From positions 30,585 to 94,584 of the forward strand of contig DXVO01000031.1 of NCBI GenBank assembly GCA_019417325.1: a DNA stretch of 64,000 bases, in the 5' to 3' direction. Shown one piece after another: positions 26,360 through 33,779 of this stretch. Position 1 is the stretch's first letter, and the number at the start of each line of letters is the position of its first letter. The notes under the pieces are model-generated. The model was not told the DNA's origin, did not search any database, and worked only from the letters and a program-made list of their open reading frames with translations. This stretch comes from Parabacteroides sp. Lineage in GTDB: Bacteria > Bacteroidota > Bacteroidia > Bacteroidales > Tannerellaceae. The position numbers were made by a program, and so were the translations under genes.

Positions 26360-27370
26360 ATGGCTTCATACAGTAATTATAGCCGGAAGTCCAGGTTTTC
26401 TAATCTTTCAACATTCCTGCCCGCATTGTTGGCATGTATGGTGTGTTGGGTGGTGAGTTATATTTATTCCGTAGGGTATCCGGTTTATGGTGAGGTTTCG
26501 TCTACCCCCTTGTGGAATGCCATTTGCCGGATTTTGCCGGGGAAGGCATTTACTTATATTATTGGTATGGTACTGATGTTCGGAGGGGCGTTCCTTTTGC
26601 ATCGTGCCAATTATGTGCTGGCATTGATCCGGGAGAAAACGATATTGCCTTTCCTTTTTTATGTATTATTTATAAGTACGAACCCGGACTTTTTTCCTCT
26701 GAAATCAACCTCATTAGGCGTTTTTTGCCTGATATTGGCACTTTACCAGTTGTTTCTTACCTATCATGACCCGGAAACGAGGGCTGAAGCCTATAATGCA
26801 GCATTGCTGGTAGGGGTAGGAAGCCTTCTCTGGATACATTTGCTTTGGTTTTTACCTCTGTTGTGGGTCGGAATGTATAATTTTCGTTCGTTGACACCCC
26901 GTACTTTTATTGCTTCTTTGTTAGGAGTGGGTACGGTCTACTGGTTTCAGTTGGGATGGTGTGTCTGGCAACAGGATTATACCCCTTTTACACAGGTATT
27001 TCCTTTGCTGTTTAAAGTTCGTTTACTTTCTATTGGCGGTATTGCTACGGTAGACTGGATAAGCATTGCAATCATGCTCCTGCTTACGGTAGTTGCCTCA
27101 ATCAATATATTAACACATGAATATGAGGATTCTTTGCGTTCCCGCCAATACCTTTTCTTTTTGATATTAATGGCAATCTGGGCGTTCGGGCTTTATTTTT
27201 TGTATGAGCAGGTTTCGGAAGAGTTTCTGGAAACCGCTTGTATTCCAGTCTCGATATTGGTAGCCCACTTTTTTACGGTAGCACGGGGAAAAGTGGTTTT
27301 CTGGTCGTTTTATGCAACATTAGTCCTGTTTATTGCTTTATTATTTATACGTTTATGGAATTTCTTATAG
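26360..27370 (+). CDS. Polytopic membrane protein of unknown function (DUF6427-like)
   Basis: The product is 336 residues with about 8-9 predicted TM segments and short loops, such as YSVGYPVYGEVSSTPLW after TM1 and LTPRTFIASLLGVG in the middle. It resembles the uncharacterised Bacteroidetes membrane proteins grouped as DUF6427, recalled by layout only. The next gene overlaps it by 16 bases, so the two are co-translated. It may act in the inner membrane together with the YqaA-like protein; nothing more can be said. Confidence 0.7.
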   Translation: MASYSNYSRKSRFSNLSTFLPALLACMVCWVVSYIYSVGYPVYGEVSSTPLWNAICRILPGKAFTYIIGMVLMFGGAFLLHRANYVLALIREKTILPFLFYVLFISTNPDFFPLKSTSLGVFCLILALYQLFLTYHDPETRAEAYNAALLVGVGSLLWIHLLWFLPLLWVGMYNFRSLTPRTFIASLLGVGTVYWFQLGWCVWQQDYTPFTQVFPLLFKVRLLSIGGIATVDWISIAIMLLLTVVASINILTHEYEDSLRSRQYLFFLILMAIWAFGLYFLYEQVSEEFLETACIPVSILVAHFFTVARGKVVFWSFYATLVLFIALLFIRLWNFL

Positions 27371-27804
27371 AATATGGATATATAGGTGTTTTTATAGCAT
27401 CTTTTCTTGCAGCAACTATTTTGCCTTTTAGTAGCGAAGTTGTGCTGACCGGTGTATTATTGGCTGGAGCATCATATTGGCCTTGTATGATTGCCGCTTC
27501 AATCGGTAATTTTCTGGGTGGGATGAGCTGCTATTGGCTGGGAATGTTGGGCAAGGTGGAGTGGATAGAGAAATATCTGAAACTGGATGCTGCAAAGTTA
27601 CAGAAAGTGCAGGATTGGATTAAAGATAAAGGCTCGTGGATGGCATTTTTTGTATTCCTTCCCGGTATCGGTGATTTTATTGCTGTAGCATTGGGATTTC
27701 TCCGGGGAAATATCTGGATTGTGGCTATCTCCATGTTTCTGGGTAAAGCGTTGAGGTATTGGATCTGGATGGAGTTTGTATATAAAGTGCAACAGATGCT
27801 TTAA
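27355..27804 (+). CDS. YqaA/DedA-like small membrane protein
   Basis: The product is 149 residues with four or five hydrophobic segments. It starts in ATG 27355, overlapping the previous gene. FLAATILPFSSEVVLTG, IGNFLGGMSCYWLG and FLPGIGDFIAVALGFLRG match the SNARE-associated/DedA-type fold of YqaA proteins, which are linked to lipid scrambling or membrane homeostasis in other groups. The specific substrate is unknown. Confidence 0.85.
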   Translation: MEFLIEYGYIGVFIASFLAATILPFSSEVVLTGVLLAGASYWPCMIAASIGNFLGGMSCYWLGMLGKVEWIEKYLKLDAAKLQKVQDWIKDKGSWMAFFVFLPGIGDFIAVALGFLRGNIWIVAISMFLGKALRYWIWMEFVYKVQQML

Positions 27805-27857
27805 AAGCAATCCTCGCTGTTATTGAAAAATCATTTATCATTATAAAACTATACAAC

Positions 27858-28745
27858 ATGAAAAACATTTCGAGAAGAACCGCTCTTAAGACCGTATTGG
27901 CTGGAAGTGCAGCTATGGCAGTATCTGGCTTGGAAGCCGCAGTTCCGGCTAAAAAGAAAAAAGTAGCAGCCTCCCCGGAACCTTTGAAAGGGAATATACG
28001 CCATTCTGTTAGTAAATGGTGCTTTGGAGATTATGAATTAGGCGAATTTTGTGAGATTTGCAAACGTATAGGCATTCAGTCTGTTGAATTACTCGATCCT
28101 CAGGATTGGCCGGTTGTCCAAAGTCATGGATTGACAGTGGCAATGGCACAGGGAGCCGGATTAGGTATCGACCGTGGTTTCAATGATGTAAGCCTGCATG
28201 ATGAGTTGGTGGCAAGTTACGAAAAAGTGATACCGATGGTAGCCGAAGCCGGACTGACCAATCTGATTTGCTTTTCCGGTCGCCGCAACGGTGTAACCGA
28301 CCTGCAAGGTTGGGAGAACTGCGAAAAAGGACTTAAACGTATCACTCCGATTGCCGAGAAGTATAATGTCGTACTGACGATGGAGCTTCTGAACAGTGTC
28401 GGGCATAAGGACTACCTTTGCGACCATACCGTTTGGGGAGCTGAATTATGCCGCCGTGTCGGTTCTCCTAATTTCAAGCTGCTTTACGATATTTACCATA
28501 TGCAGATTATGGAAGGAAATATTATCGATACGATCCGTAAATACCATCCTTTCTTTTCACATATCCATACGGGAGGTAACCCGGGCAGGGCGGAAATCGA
28601 TGAAACGCAGGAATTATATTATCCTGCCATTATGAAAGCAATTGTGGAAACCGGCTATAAAGGTTTTGTCGGACAGGAGTTTGTTCCGAGACAGGAAGAT
28701 AAAATCGCTTCACTCGAAAAATGTATCCGTATTTGTGATGTGTAA
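27858..28745 (+). CDS. TIM-barrel sugar isomerase/epimerase (hydroxypyruvate isomerase-like) with Tat-type signal
   Basis: The product is 295 residues. The N-terminus MKNISRRTALKTVLAGSAAMAV has a twin-arginine motif and a hydrophobic stretch, so it may be Tat-exported. The rest is an AP endonuclease 2-type TIM barrel with VELLDPQDWPVV, LTMELLNS, LYDIYHMQIMEGN, HIHTGGNPGR and GFVGQEFVP, where the Glu, Asp and His ligands of a metal site are kept. Hydroxypyruvate isomerases and sugar epimerases share this layout. The substrate is unknown. Confidence 0.85.
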   Translation: MKNISRRTALKTVLAGSAAMAVSGLEAAVPAKKKKVAASPEPLKGNIRHSVSKWCFGDYELGEFCEICKRIGIQSVELLDPQDWPVVQSHGLTVAMAQGAGLGIDRGFNDVSLHDELVASYEKVIPMVAEAGLTNLICFSGRRNGVTDLQGWENCEKGLKRITPIAEKYNVVLTMELLNSVGHKDYLCDHTVWGAELCRRVGSPNFKLLYDIYHMQIMEGNIIDTIRKYHPFFSHIHTGGNPGRAEIDETQELYYPAIMKAIVETGYKGFVGQEFVPRQEDKIASLEKCIRICDV

Positions 28746-28791
28746 GACCGTTGGTAGCCGGGCTGATTAGTATAATTCGGAATAAAATCCG

Positions 28792-28799
28792 TATTTTTG
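28792..28799 (+). promoter_or_regulatory. -7 box for aroA
   Basis: TATTTTTG matches TAnnTTTG, 22 bp before ATG 28822. The short leader argues for the ATG rather than the GTG at 28813. Confidence 0.55.
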
Positions 28800-28821
28800 T
28801 ACTCCATTTAATGTGAATAAG

Positions 28822-30042
28822 ATGAACTACCTGATAAAAGGCCCGGCTTTGCTGAAAGCATCAGTTCAGCTTCCGGCTTCCAAAAGTATATCTAACCGGG
28901 CATTGATATTGAATGCCCTTAGTTACAGTCCTTATGAGATACTGAATTTATCGGACTGCGACGATACGGAGGTGATGGTAAAAGCCCTCAATTCGAATGC
29001 CCGTGATTTTGATATTAAAGCGGCAGGTACGGCGATGCGTTTCCTGACTGCTTTTCTGTCGAAGGTTGTAGGTGAATGGACAATAACCGGAACTGAACGG
29101 ATGAAGAACCGCCCTATCAAAATATTGGTGGATGCATTGAACGCACTCGGAGGCAAAGTGGAATATATGGATAGGGAAGGATATCCGCCTCTCCGTATTT
29201 TCGGAAGTGCTCTGCAGGGAGGTGAAATCTCTTTGTCCGGTGGAGTAAGTTCCCAGTATATATCGGCTCTTCTGATGATAGCCCCGTTAATGGAAAACGG
29301 TTTGACATTGTCTCTGGAAGGAAATATTATTTCCAAACCTTATATCCATCTTACCCTGCAATTGATGGAGTTGTTCGGGGTGAAAGCGGAATGGAACGGA
29401 CAGGTTATTAAAGTTCAGCCTCAAGAATATAATCCGATTCGTTTTACAGTGGAATCGGACTGGAGTGCAGCTTCCTACTGGTATTCCATGATGGCGCTTT
29501 CCAAAAATGCGGAAATTGAATTATCCGGTTTATTTAAAAATAGTTTGCAGGGTGATGCTGCCGGAGCAAAATTATTTGCCCAACTGGGTGTCGGCACTAC
29601 TTTTACGGATCGTGGTGTAATATTGAAACGGACAGGAAATCTGGCAAAGAAATTGGTTTATAATTTTATAAACGAACCGGATTTGGCTCAAACTTTTGTA
29701 GTGACTTGTGTGTTCTTAAATATTCCCTTCAGGTTTACAGGATTGCAAAGTTTGAAGATAAAGGAAACCGACAGGATAGTAGCCTTGAAGACCGAACTTA
29801 GTAAGTTGGGCTATATGTTAACAGACAGTAATGACAGCATTCTTGAATGGAACGGAGAACGTTGTGAACCGGAGGACAATCCGGTCATAGCGACATACGA
29901 AGACCATCGGATGGCAATGGCTTTTGCTCCGGCTGCACTGGTTCGTCCGGAAGGAATAGCGATAGCCGATCCGGAAGTTGTTACAAAAAGTTATCCCCGT
30001 TATTGGGATGATCTGAAGGCGGCAGGTTTTATAATAGGTTAA
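28822..30042 (+). CDS. aroA: 3-phosphoshikimate 1-carboxyvinyltransferase (EPSP synthase)
   Basis: The product is 406 residues, slightly shorter than the E. coli enzyme, as usual in Bacteroidetes. It has PASKSISNRALILNAL (phosphoshikimate site), AGTAMRFLTAFLS, RPIKILVDALNALG, SGGVSSQYISALLM and KIKETDRIVALKTEL with the conserved acidic and basic residues, and EDHRMAMAFAPAAL. It makes EPSP in the shikimate pathway. It is followed after 5 bp by a small Cys-motif membrane protein and the metal permease gene. Confidence 0.95.
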   Translation: MNYLIKGPALLKASVQLPASKSISNRALILNALSYSPYEILNLSDCDDTEVMVKALNSNARDFDIKAAGTAMRFLTAFLSKVVGEWTITGTERMKNRPIKILVDALNALGGKVEYMDREGYPPLRIFGSALQGGEISLSGGVSSQYISALLMIAPLMENGLTLSLEGNIISKPYIHLTLQLMELFGVKAEWNGQVIKVQPQEYNPIRFTVESDWSAASYWYSMMALSKNAEIELSGLFKNSLQGDAAGAKLFAQLGVGTTFTDRGVILKRTGNLAKKLVYNFINEPDLAQTFVVTCVFLNIPFRFTGLQSLKIKETDRIVALKTELSKLGYMLTDSNDSILEWNGERCEPEDNPVIATYEDHRMAMAFAPAALVRPEGIAIADPEVVTKSYPRYWDDLKAAGFIIG

Positions 30043-30047
30043 GGATT

Positions 30048-30467
30048 ATGTGGTATATTGTTTTAGGAATTGTACTGTTGGGTATTGTTGCAGCTATAGC
30101 CGGTTATATCCGTAACCGGAAGTTCCAGAAAATGCTGGAACGGGGAGAGATTAGTGAGATACCCGAAGCCCGGGAAATACCCGAAGTTTGCTGCGGCCAG
30201 CATGAAACCTGCGAGCGGGATAGCTTGCTTGCTGCCGTAAGTAAGAAAATAGATTATTACGAAGATGAAGAATTAGACCGTTTTCAAGGTGTCGAGGCTG
30301 ATGCTTATGACGAAGATGCCATAAGCGAGTTTAGTGAGGTCCTTTATACATTGAAAGAGGTGGAGGTTGCCGGTTGGCTCAGAAGTTTACAGCTTCGTGG
30401 TATAAATTTGCCGGATGCCCTTAAAGATGAAGCGTTCCTGATTGTTGGCGAACGCCGTATACATTAA
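30048..30467 (+). CDS. Small membrane-anchored protein with CCG-H-C motif
   Basis: The product is 139 residues: one N-terminal TM helix (about residues 2-22), a basic linker, an acidic stretch, then VCCGQHETCERDS, and an acidic alpha-helical C-terminal part (YYEDEELDRFQGVEADAYDEDAI). The CCG-x-H-x2-C cluster looks like a metal or Fe-S ligand set. I do not recognise a named family with a known role. It sits between aroA and a metal ABC permease gene, 10 bp before the latter, so a metal-handling role is possible but inferred. Confidence 0.7.
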   Translation: MWYIVLGIVLLGIVAAIAGYIRNRKFQKMLERGEISEIPEAREIPEVCCGQHETCERDSLLAAVSKKIDYYEDEELDRFQGVEADAYDEDAISEFSEVLYTLKEVEVAGWLRSLQLRGINLPDALKDEAFLIVGERRIH

Positions 30468-30477
30468 AAATAAGAAG

Positions 30478-31281
30478 ATGGATTTATTACAATATAGTTT
30501 TTTCCAACATGCCCTGTTGGGAAGCCTGCTTACGGCAATTGCTTGTGGTATTGTAGGTACATATATCGTGTCGCGCCGACTGGTTTTTATCAGCGGAGGG
30601 ATTACGCATGCTTCTTTCGGTGGGTTGGGACTTGGTTTCTTTCTCGGATTAAATCCTATATTGATGGCGATGGCGTTTTCTATACTTTCCGCATTCGGGG
30701 TTGAGTGGGTAAGCAAAACGCAGAATATCCGTGAAGATTCGGCTATCGCCGGTATCTGGTCGCTGGGTATGGCATTGGGGGTTATTTTTATTTTTCTGAC
30801 TCCCGGATATGCTCCTAATTTATCTGCTTACCTGTTTGGGAATATTCTGACTATTTCTACAGGCGATATTCTTTGGATAGCCGGGCTTGCCCTTGTTCTG
30901 GTCATCATATTTTCCTTATTTTTGCGTAGTATTGTCTATGTGGCTTTCGATCGAGATTTTGCTGTTACCCAGCATCTTCCGGTAAAGGCTATTGAATATA
31001 TGATGATGTTTTTTATCGCTGTAACGATTGTCCTTTCCATCCGCTTGGTTGGAATTATGCTACTGATGAGTTTGCTTACATTGCCTCAGATTACGGTAAA
31101 CCTTTTCACCTCAGACTTTAAGAAGATTATTTGGGGAAGTATTGCAATCGGTTTCCTGGGATGTGTTGCAGGCCTGGTTCTTTCTTATTTCCTGAATGTA
31201 CCGTCCGGTGCCTTCATTATTCTGGTTTTAGTTGTTTTCTTTTTAGCAGTAAAGGCAATAAAAGCACTCTGTAAACGTTAG
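30478..31281 (+). CDS. Metal ABC transporter permease (ZnuB-like, ABC-3 family)
   Basis: The product is 267 residues with about 8-9 TM segments. SRRLVFISGGITHASFGGLGLGFFLG, DRDFAVTQHLPVKAIEYMMM and RLVGIMLLMSLLTLPQITVNLF are the conserved stretches of zinc and manganese permeases. I chose ATG 30478 (MDLLQYSFFQHALLG). It has no ATPase or binding protein beside it; those in the window are at 13200-14832 on the other strand, and together they would make a full transporter. Confidence 0.92.
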   Translation: MDLLQYSFFQHALLGSLLTAIACGIVGTYIVSRRLVFISGGITHASFGGLGLGFFLGLNPILMAMAFSILSAFGVEWVSKTQNIREDSAIAGIWSLGMALGVIFIFLTPGYAPNLSAYLFGNILTISTGDILWIAGLALVLVIIFSLFLRSIVYVAFDRDFAVTQHLPVKAIEYMMMFFIAVTIVLSIRLVGIMLLMSLLTLPQITVNLFTSDFKKIIWGSIAIGFLGCVAGLVLSYFLNVPSGAFIILVLVVFFLAVKAIKALCKR

Positions 31282-31310
31282 TAGGATAGAATCATCCGTC
31301 TGACGTTGAA

Positions 31311-32294
31311 ATGAAGAAGAACTTTTATATTGCTCTGTTATTATCTGTCATTTCCCTTTTGGGAGCATGCAGTGTGCGCAATAATACTACTGCAAGCCGT
31401 TTCTACCATGCCCTGAATACCCGTTATAATACGTATTATCATGCCCGGGAGCTTTTTGATGAGGCAGTGCGTATCCGTCAGGACAGTCTGCATGGTAATA
31501 CAAGTGCTTTATTTGATGCGGTAATCGAGAAGTGCAGGAATGCCATCCTTAGTCATTCTATTACAGTAAAACCTGCTCGAAAAGCAGGATGGCGTAAGAA
31601 TCCCAAACAACGCGTATGGCACGAGCAACAGGAGTTTAATCCTTTCTTGAAGAACTGTTGGATGCTTATGGGGCAGGCTCAGTATTATAAGGGCGATATC
31701 CGGCAAGCCATCCGTACATTTGCTTATATTATTCGCTATTATCCGAAAAAAACAAGGATTGCAAAAGAAGCCCGCTTGTGGCGTACTCGATGTTATGCTG
31801 AAAAGCAGTCCGTTTCGGAGATAGATACATGTCTTGCCGGATTTGCAGGAGGAGTTACACAAGGAATTTGGGATACTCATATTCGCATGTCTCCTGATTA
31901 TTCTGTGACTGGAACAAACATCGATGATACCCTGTTTAGGGTAGCTACGAATGTCCCTTTTTGTTTGTTGTTGGTTTATTTACCGGAAAAAATGGACAAG
32001 AATCGCTTACTGTTTACACTGGCTACCTATAACTTTACACATTTTGAGGATAAAGAACTGGATACCGGTTTTGAAATGGTGGATTCAAAAGATATATTGG
32101 TTGTACGTGGTTTTTCCGGTTATGATGAAGCAAGAGACTATTGTAAAGTCCTTTTTTCCGGAGGAGATTTACTCAATATGATGGAGTGGGATGTTTGTAG
32201 GCTTCCGATATCGGAATACAATTATCATCTCTTAAAATCCGGTAGATATTTATTGGAGAAATATATCGCTTTTTTTGAGGAAAATTACGATTAA
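31311..32294 (+). CDS. SprE/PorW-like lipoprotein, internally short form
   Basis: The product is 327 residues with a lipobox LGAC (Cys20). The start (ASRFYHALNTRYNTYYHARELFDEAV) and a TPR-like stretch (YYKGDIRQAIRTFAYIIRYYPK) match the N-terminus of SprE/PorW, a lipoprotein needed for type 9 secretion and gliding. The C-terminal 110 residues (LLLVYLPEKMDKNRLLFTLATYNFTHF, ISEYNYHLLKSGRYLLEKY) match the C-terminal end of that family. The several hundred TPR residues that usually separate them are absent. It may be a natural short form or an old internal deletion. Confidence 0.65.
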   Translation: MKKNFYIALLLSVISLLGACSVRNNTTASRFYHALNTRYNTYYHARELFDEAVRIRQDSLHGNTSALFDAVIEKCRNAILSHSITVKPARKAGWRKNPKQRVWHEQQEFNPFLKNCWMLMGQAQYYKGDIRQAIRTFAYIIRYYPKKTRIAKEARLWRTRCYAEKQSVSEIDTCLAGFAGGVTQGIWDTHIRMSPDYSVTGTNIDDTLFRVATNVPFCLLLVYLPEKMDKNRLLFTLATYNFTHFEDKELDTGFEMVDSKDILVVRGFSGYDEARDYCKVLFSGGDLLNMMEWDVCRLPISEYNYHLLKSGRYLLEKYIAFFEENYD

Positions 32295-32391
32295 CTTGTT
32301 AGTATTCTTTATTTTGCGTCTGTAAACATTTCCTCTGGTATACCTGTTTCACAGGTCATACACGTTGTATGGAAAGTAGAAATCAGTATTT

Positions 32392-33041
32392 ATGGATGAA
32401 CGAGAAACTATCGAAGAAAAGAAAGACCTGAAATTGTATATGGCTTCTGTCATAGAAAAGTTGCAGGCAGACAAAAAACGGGCTGCAGTACATACCTATA
32501 CTTGTACGCTACATTCTTTTATTCATTTTTCCGGAAGTAAGGATACGGAATTATTAGTAAAAGATGTATTTACACCCGGTACATTGAAGGCGTATCAAGA
32601 GTGGATGATACGGCGGGGGTTGAGATGGAATACTGTCTCCACCTATATGAGGACGTTGCAAGCTGTATTCAACAGGTTGGTTATAGACAGGCTGGTTGAA
32701 TATACCTCTAAACTGTTTGATGATGTATATACAAAAGTAGAGCCTCAGACCAAGCGTGCTCTGACTGAAGAGCAAATGGGACATTTATTACATGCCGACT
32801 CCTGTGAATTACCTGAGAGGCTACGGCAGGCACAAGCTTATTTCCTGTTAATGTTTTTGTTCCGAGGCATGCCATTTATCAGGGGGTGCATGTGGGAATA
32901 ATAAGTAAGGCATTGGGACATTCCTCAATCAAAGTGACGGAAACCTATCTCAAACCCTTTGAAAATGAGAGAATAGATAAAGCGAATGAAGAATTAATCA
33001 TTTCTGTGATAAAGAATCGTGAGGGGAAAAAAGTAGCATAA
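32392..33041 (+). pseudogene. Tyrosine recombinase with internal deletion of the catalytic core
   Basis: The frame from ATG 32392 encodes a SAM-like core-binding domain (YMASVIEKLQADKKRAAVHT, TLKAYQEWMIRRGLRWNTVS, KRALTEEQM) up to YFLLMFLFRGMPFI at 32880. It then runs out of phase and stops at 32901. In the next frame, from 32877, the sequence encodes a typical recombinase C-terminus (YQGVHVGIISKALGHSS, then IKVTETYLKPF) to a stop at 33041, with the HxxR-side His and the Tyr nucleophile. About 100-130 residues carrying the first catalytic Arg are missing between the two. The join is in ATTTATC, where TATC could be the deletion microhomology. Confidence 0.85.
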
Positions 33042-33073
33042 AACCTCCGAAAATTGCTTATTACTGAGGTGGA

Positions 33074-33382
33074 ATTACTTACCAAGTAATGGTATGGTGT
33101 TACTGGAAACAATAAAAAAAGGATATTATTTAAAAATAAAAGACACTTTACTAGACAGTAAGGTGTAAAAAGGTAGGGCTCCGCTTTTAATATATAAAAA
33201 CGGGGAAAGCTCTCATATTCTAATTCAAATGGAAATGAAAATGATATGTCGTTTTTTTACTTAAATAAGTTTGGGATTTTTTTTATTTGACGTTTTTAAT
33301 AAAAAGATTATTTTTTATTTGCAAATATCCTAAAGAATTATCACTTTTGCAAAAACAAAGACCCTGTTACTTGGTAAGTAAC
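33074..33382. other. Candidate invertible promoter segment bounded by inverted 17-bp sites
   Basis: ATTACTTACCAAGTAAT at 33074-33090 and GTTACTTGGTAAGTAAC at 33366-33382 share the core TTACTTACCAAGTAA in opposite orientation. Each is a near-palindrome with an asymmetric 3-bp centre, ACC in one and GGT in the other, as expected of recombination crossover sites. The 275 bp between are AT-rich and hold a TTTG-N20-CACTTTTG promoter-like pair pointing at the fimbrillin gene. Inversion has not been shown. Confidence 0.55.
33318..33349 (+). promoter_or_regulatory. Promoter-like pair inside the invertible segment
   Basis: TTTG (33318-33321) and CACTTTTG (33342-33349) are 20 bp apart, the spacing of the Bacteroidetes promoter; the -7 box has one mismatch from TAnnTTTG. 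In the present orientation it reads toward the fimbrillin gene at 33780. Confidence 0.4.
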
Positions 33383-33409
33383 GCTTGCAGATAACAACTC
33401 AATTAATCA

Positions 33410-33523
33410 ATGAAAGATATGAAAACAAAAGCGACCTTTAATCTTATATTGTTTATCCGGAAACCGGATAGCAATTTCTCTCCCATAAAAGTTCTGAAAA
33501 ATTTGTCTTTTTGTCTTGTTTAA
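33410..33523 (+). pseudogene. Possible N-terminal remnant of a second tyrosine recombinase
   Basis: A 37-codon frame begins MKDMKTKATFNLILFIRKPD and ends in a stop. The opening resembles the arm-binding start of many Bacteroidetes integrases, which read like MKxTFxILFYLKK. The rest of such a gene is absent. This is by memory of the family and the match is short. Confidence 0.35.
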
Positions 33524-33779
33524 AGCAATAAGCCATGAATGTACATTCGAATTGCCTGTATTACCAGGTAAGTGGGCTCTTGTTTGCCTTGAACTTGTCT
33601 GAGGCTACTATATCAGTGGAGACTCTTTCAGCGTCTTCTACTTTCCTGTCGGTTCCGGAAGAAAATATACAACCCATGATACCTCCTTGTTCCTCTTGAT
33701 AGTTAACTAAATAATAACATTTTAACAAACAGAATCAGATAGTGCTCAACTTCTGGTTCGCATTAACATTTAAAGACCT

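Larger units (their letters stand above)
33042..33779. other. 738-bp spacer between the dead recombinase and the fimbrillin gene
   Basis: It holds the invertible segment (33074-33382), a 37-codon recombinase-like remnant (33410-33523), a third palindrome TTACCAGGTAA at 33561-33571, and a 39-codon open frame on the minus strand (33561-33677) that I cannot identify. The final 100 bp before the fimbrillin start are AT-rich with no clear promoter. Confidence 0.6.

Noticed and set aside
33074..33382. The 17-bp sites as insertion-sequence ends
   Set aside because: The segment is only 309 bp and AT-rich without a transposase; near-palindromic sites with an asymmetric centre fit recombinase crossover sites better.
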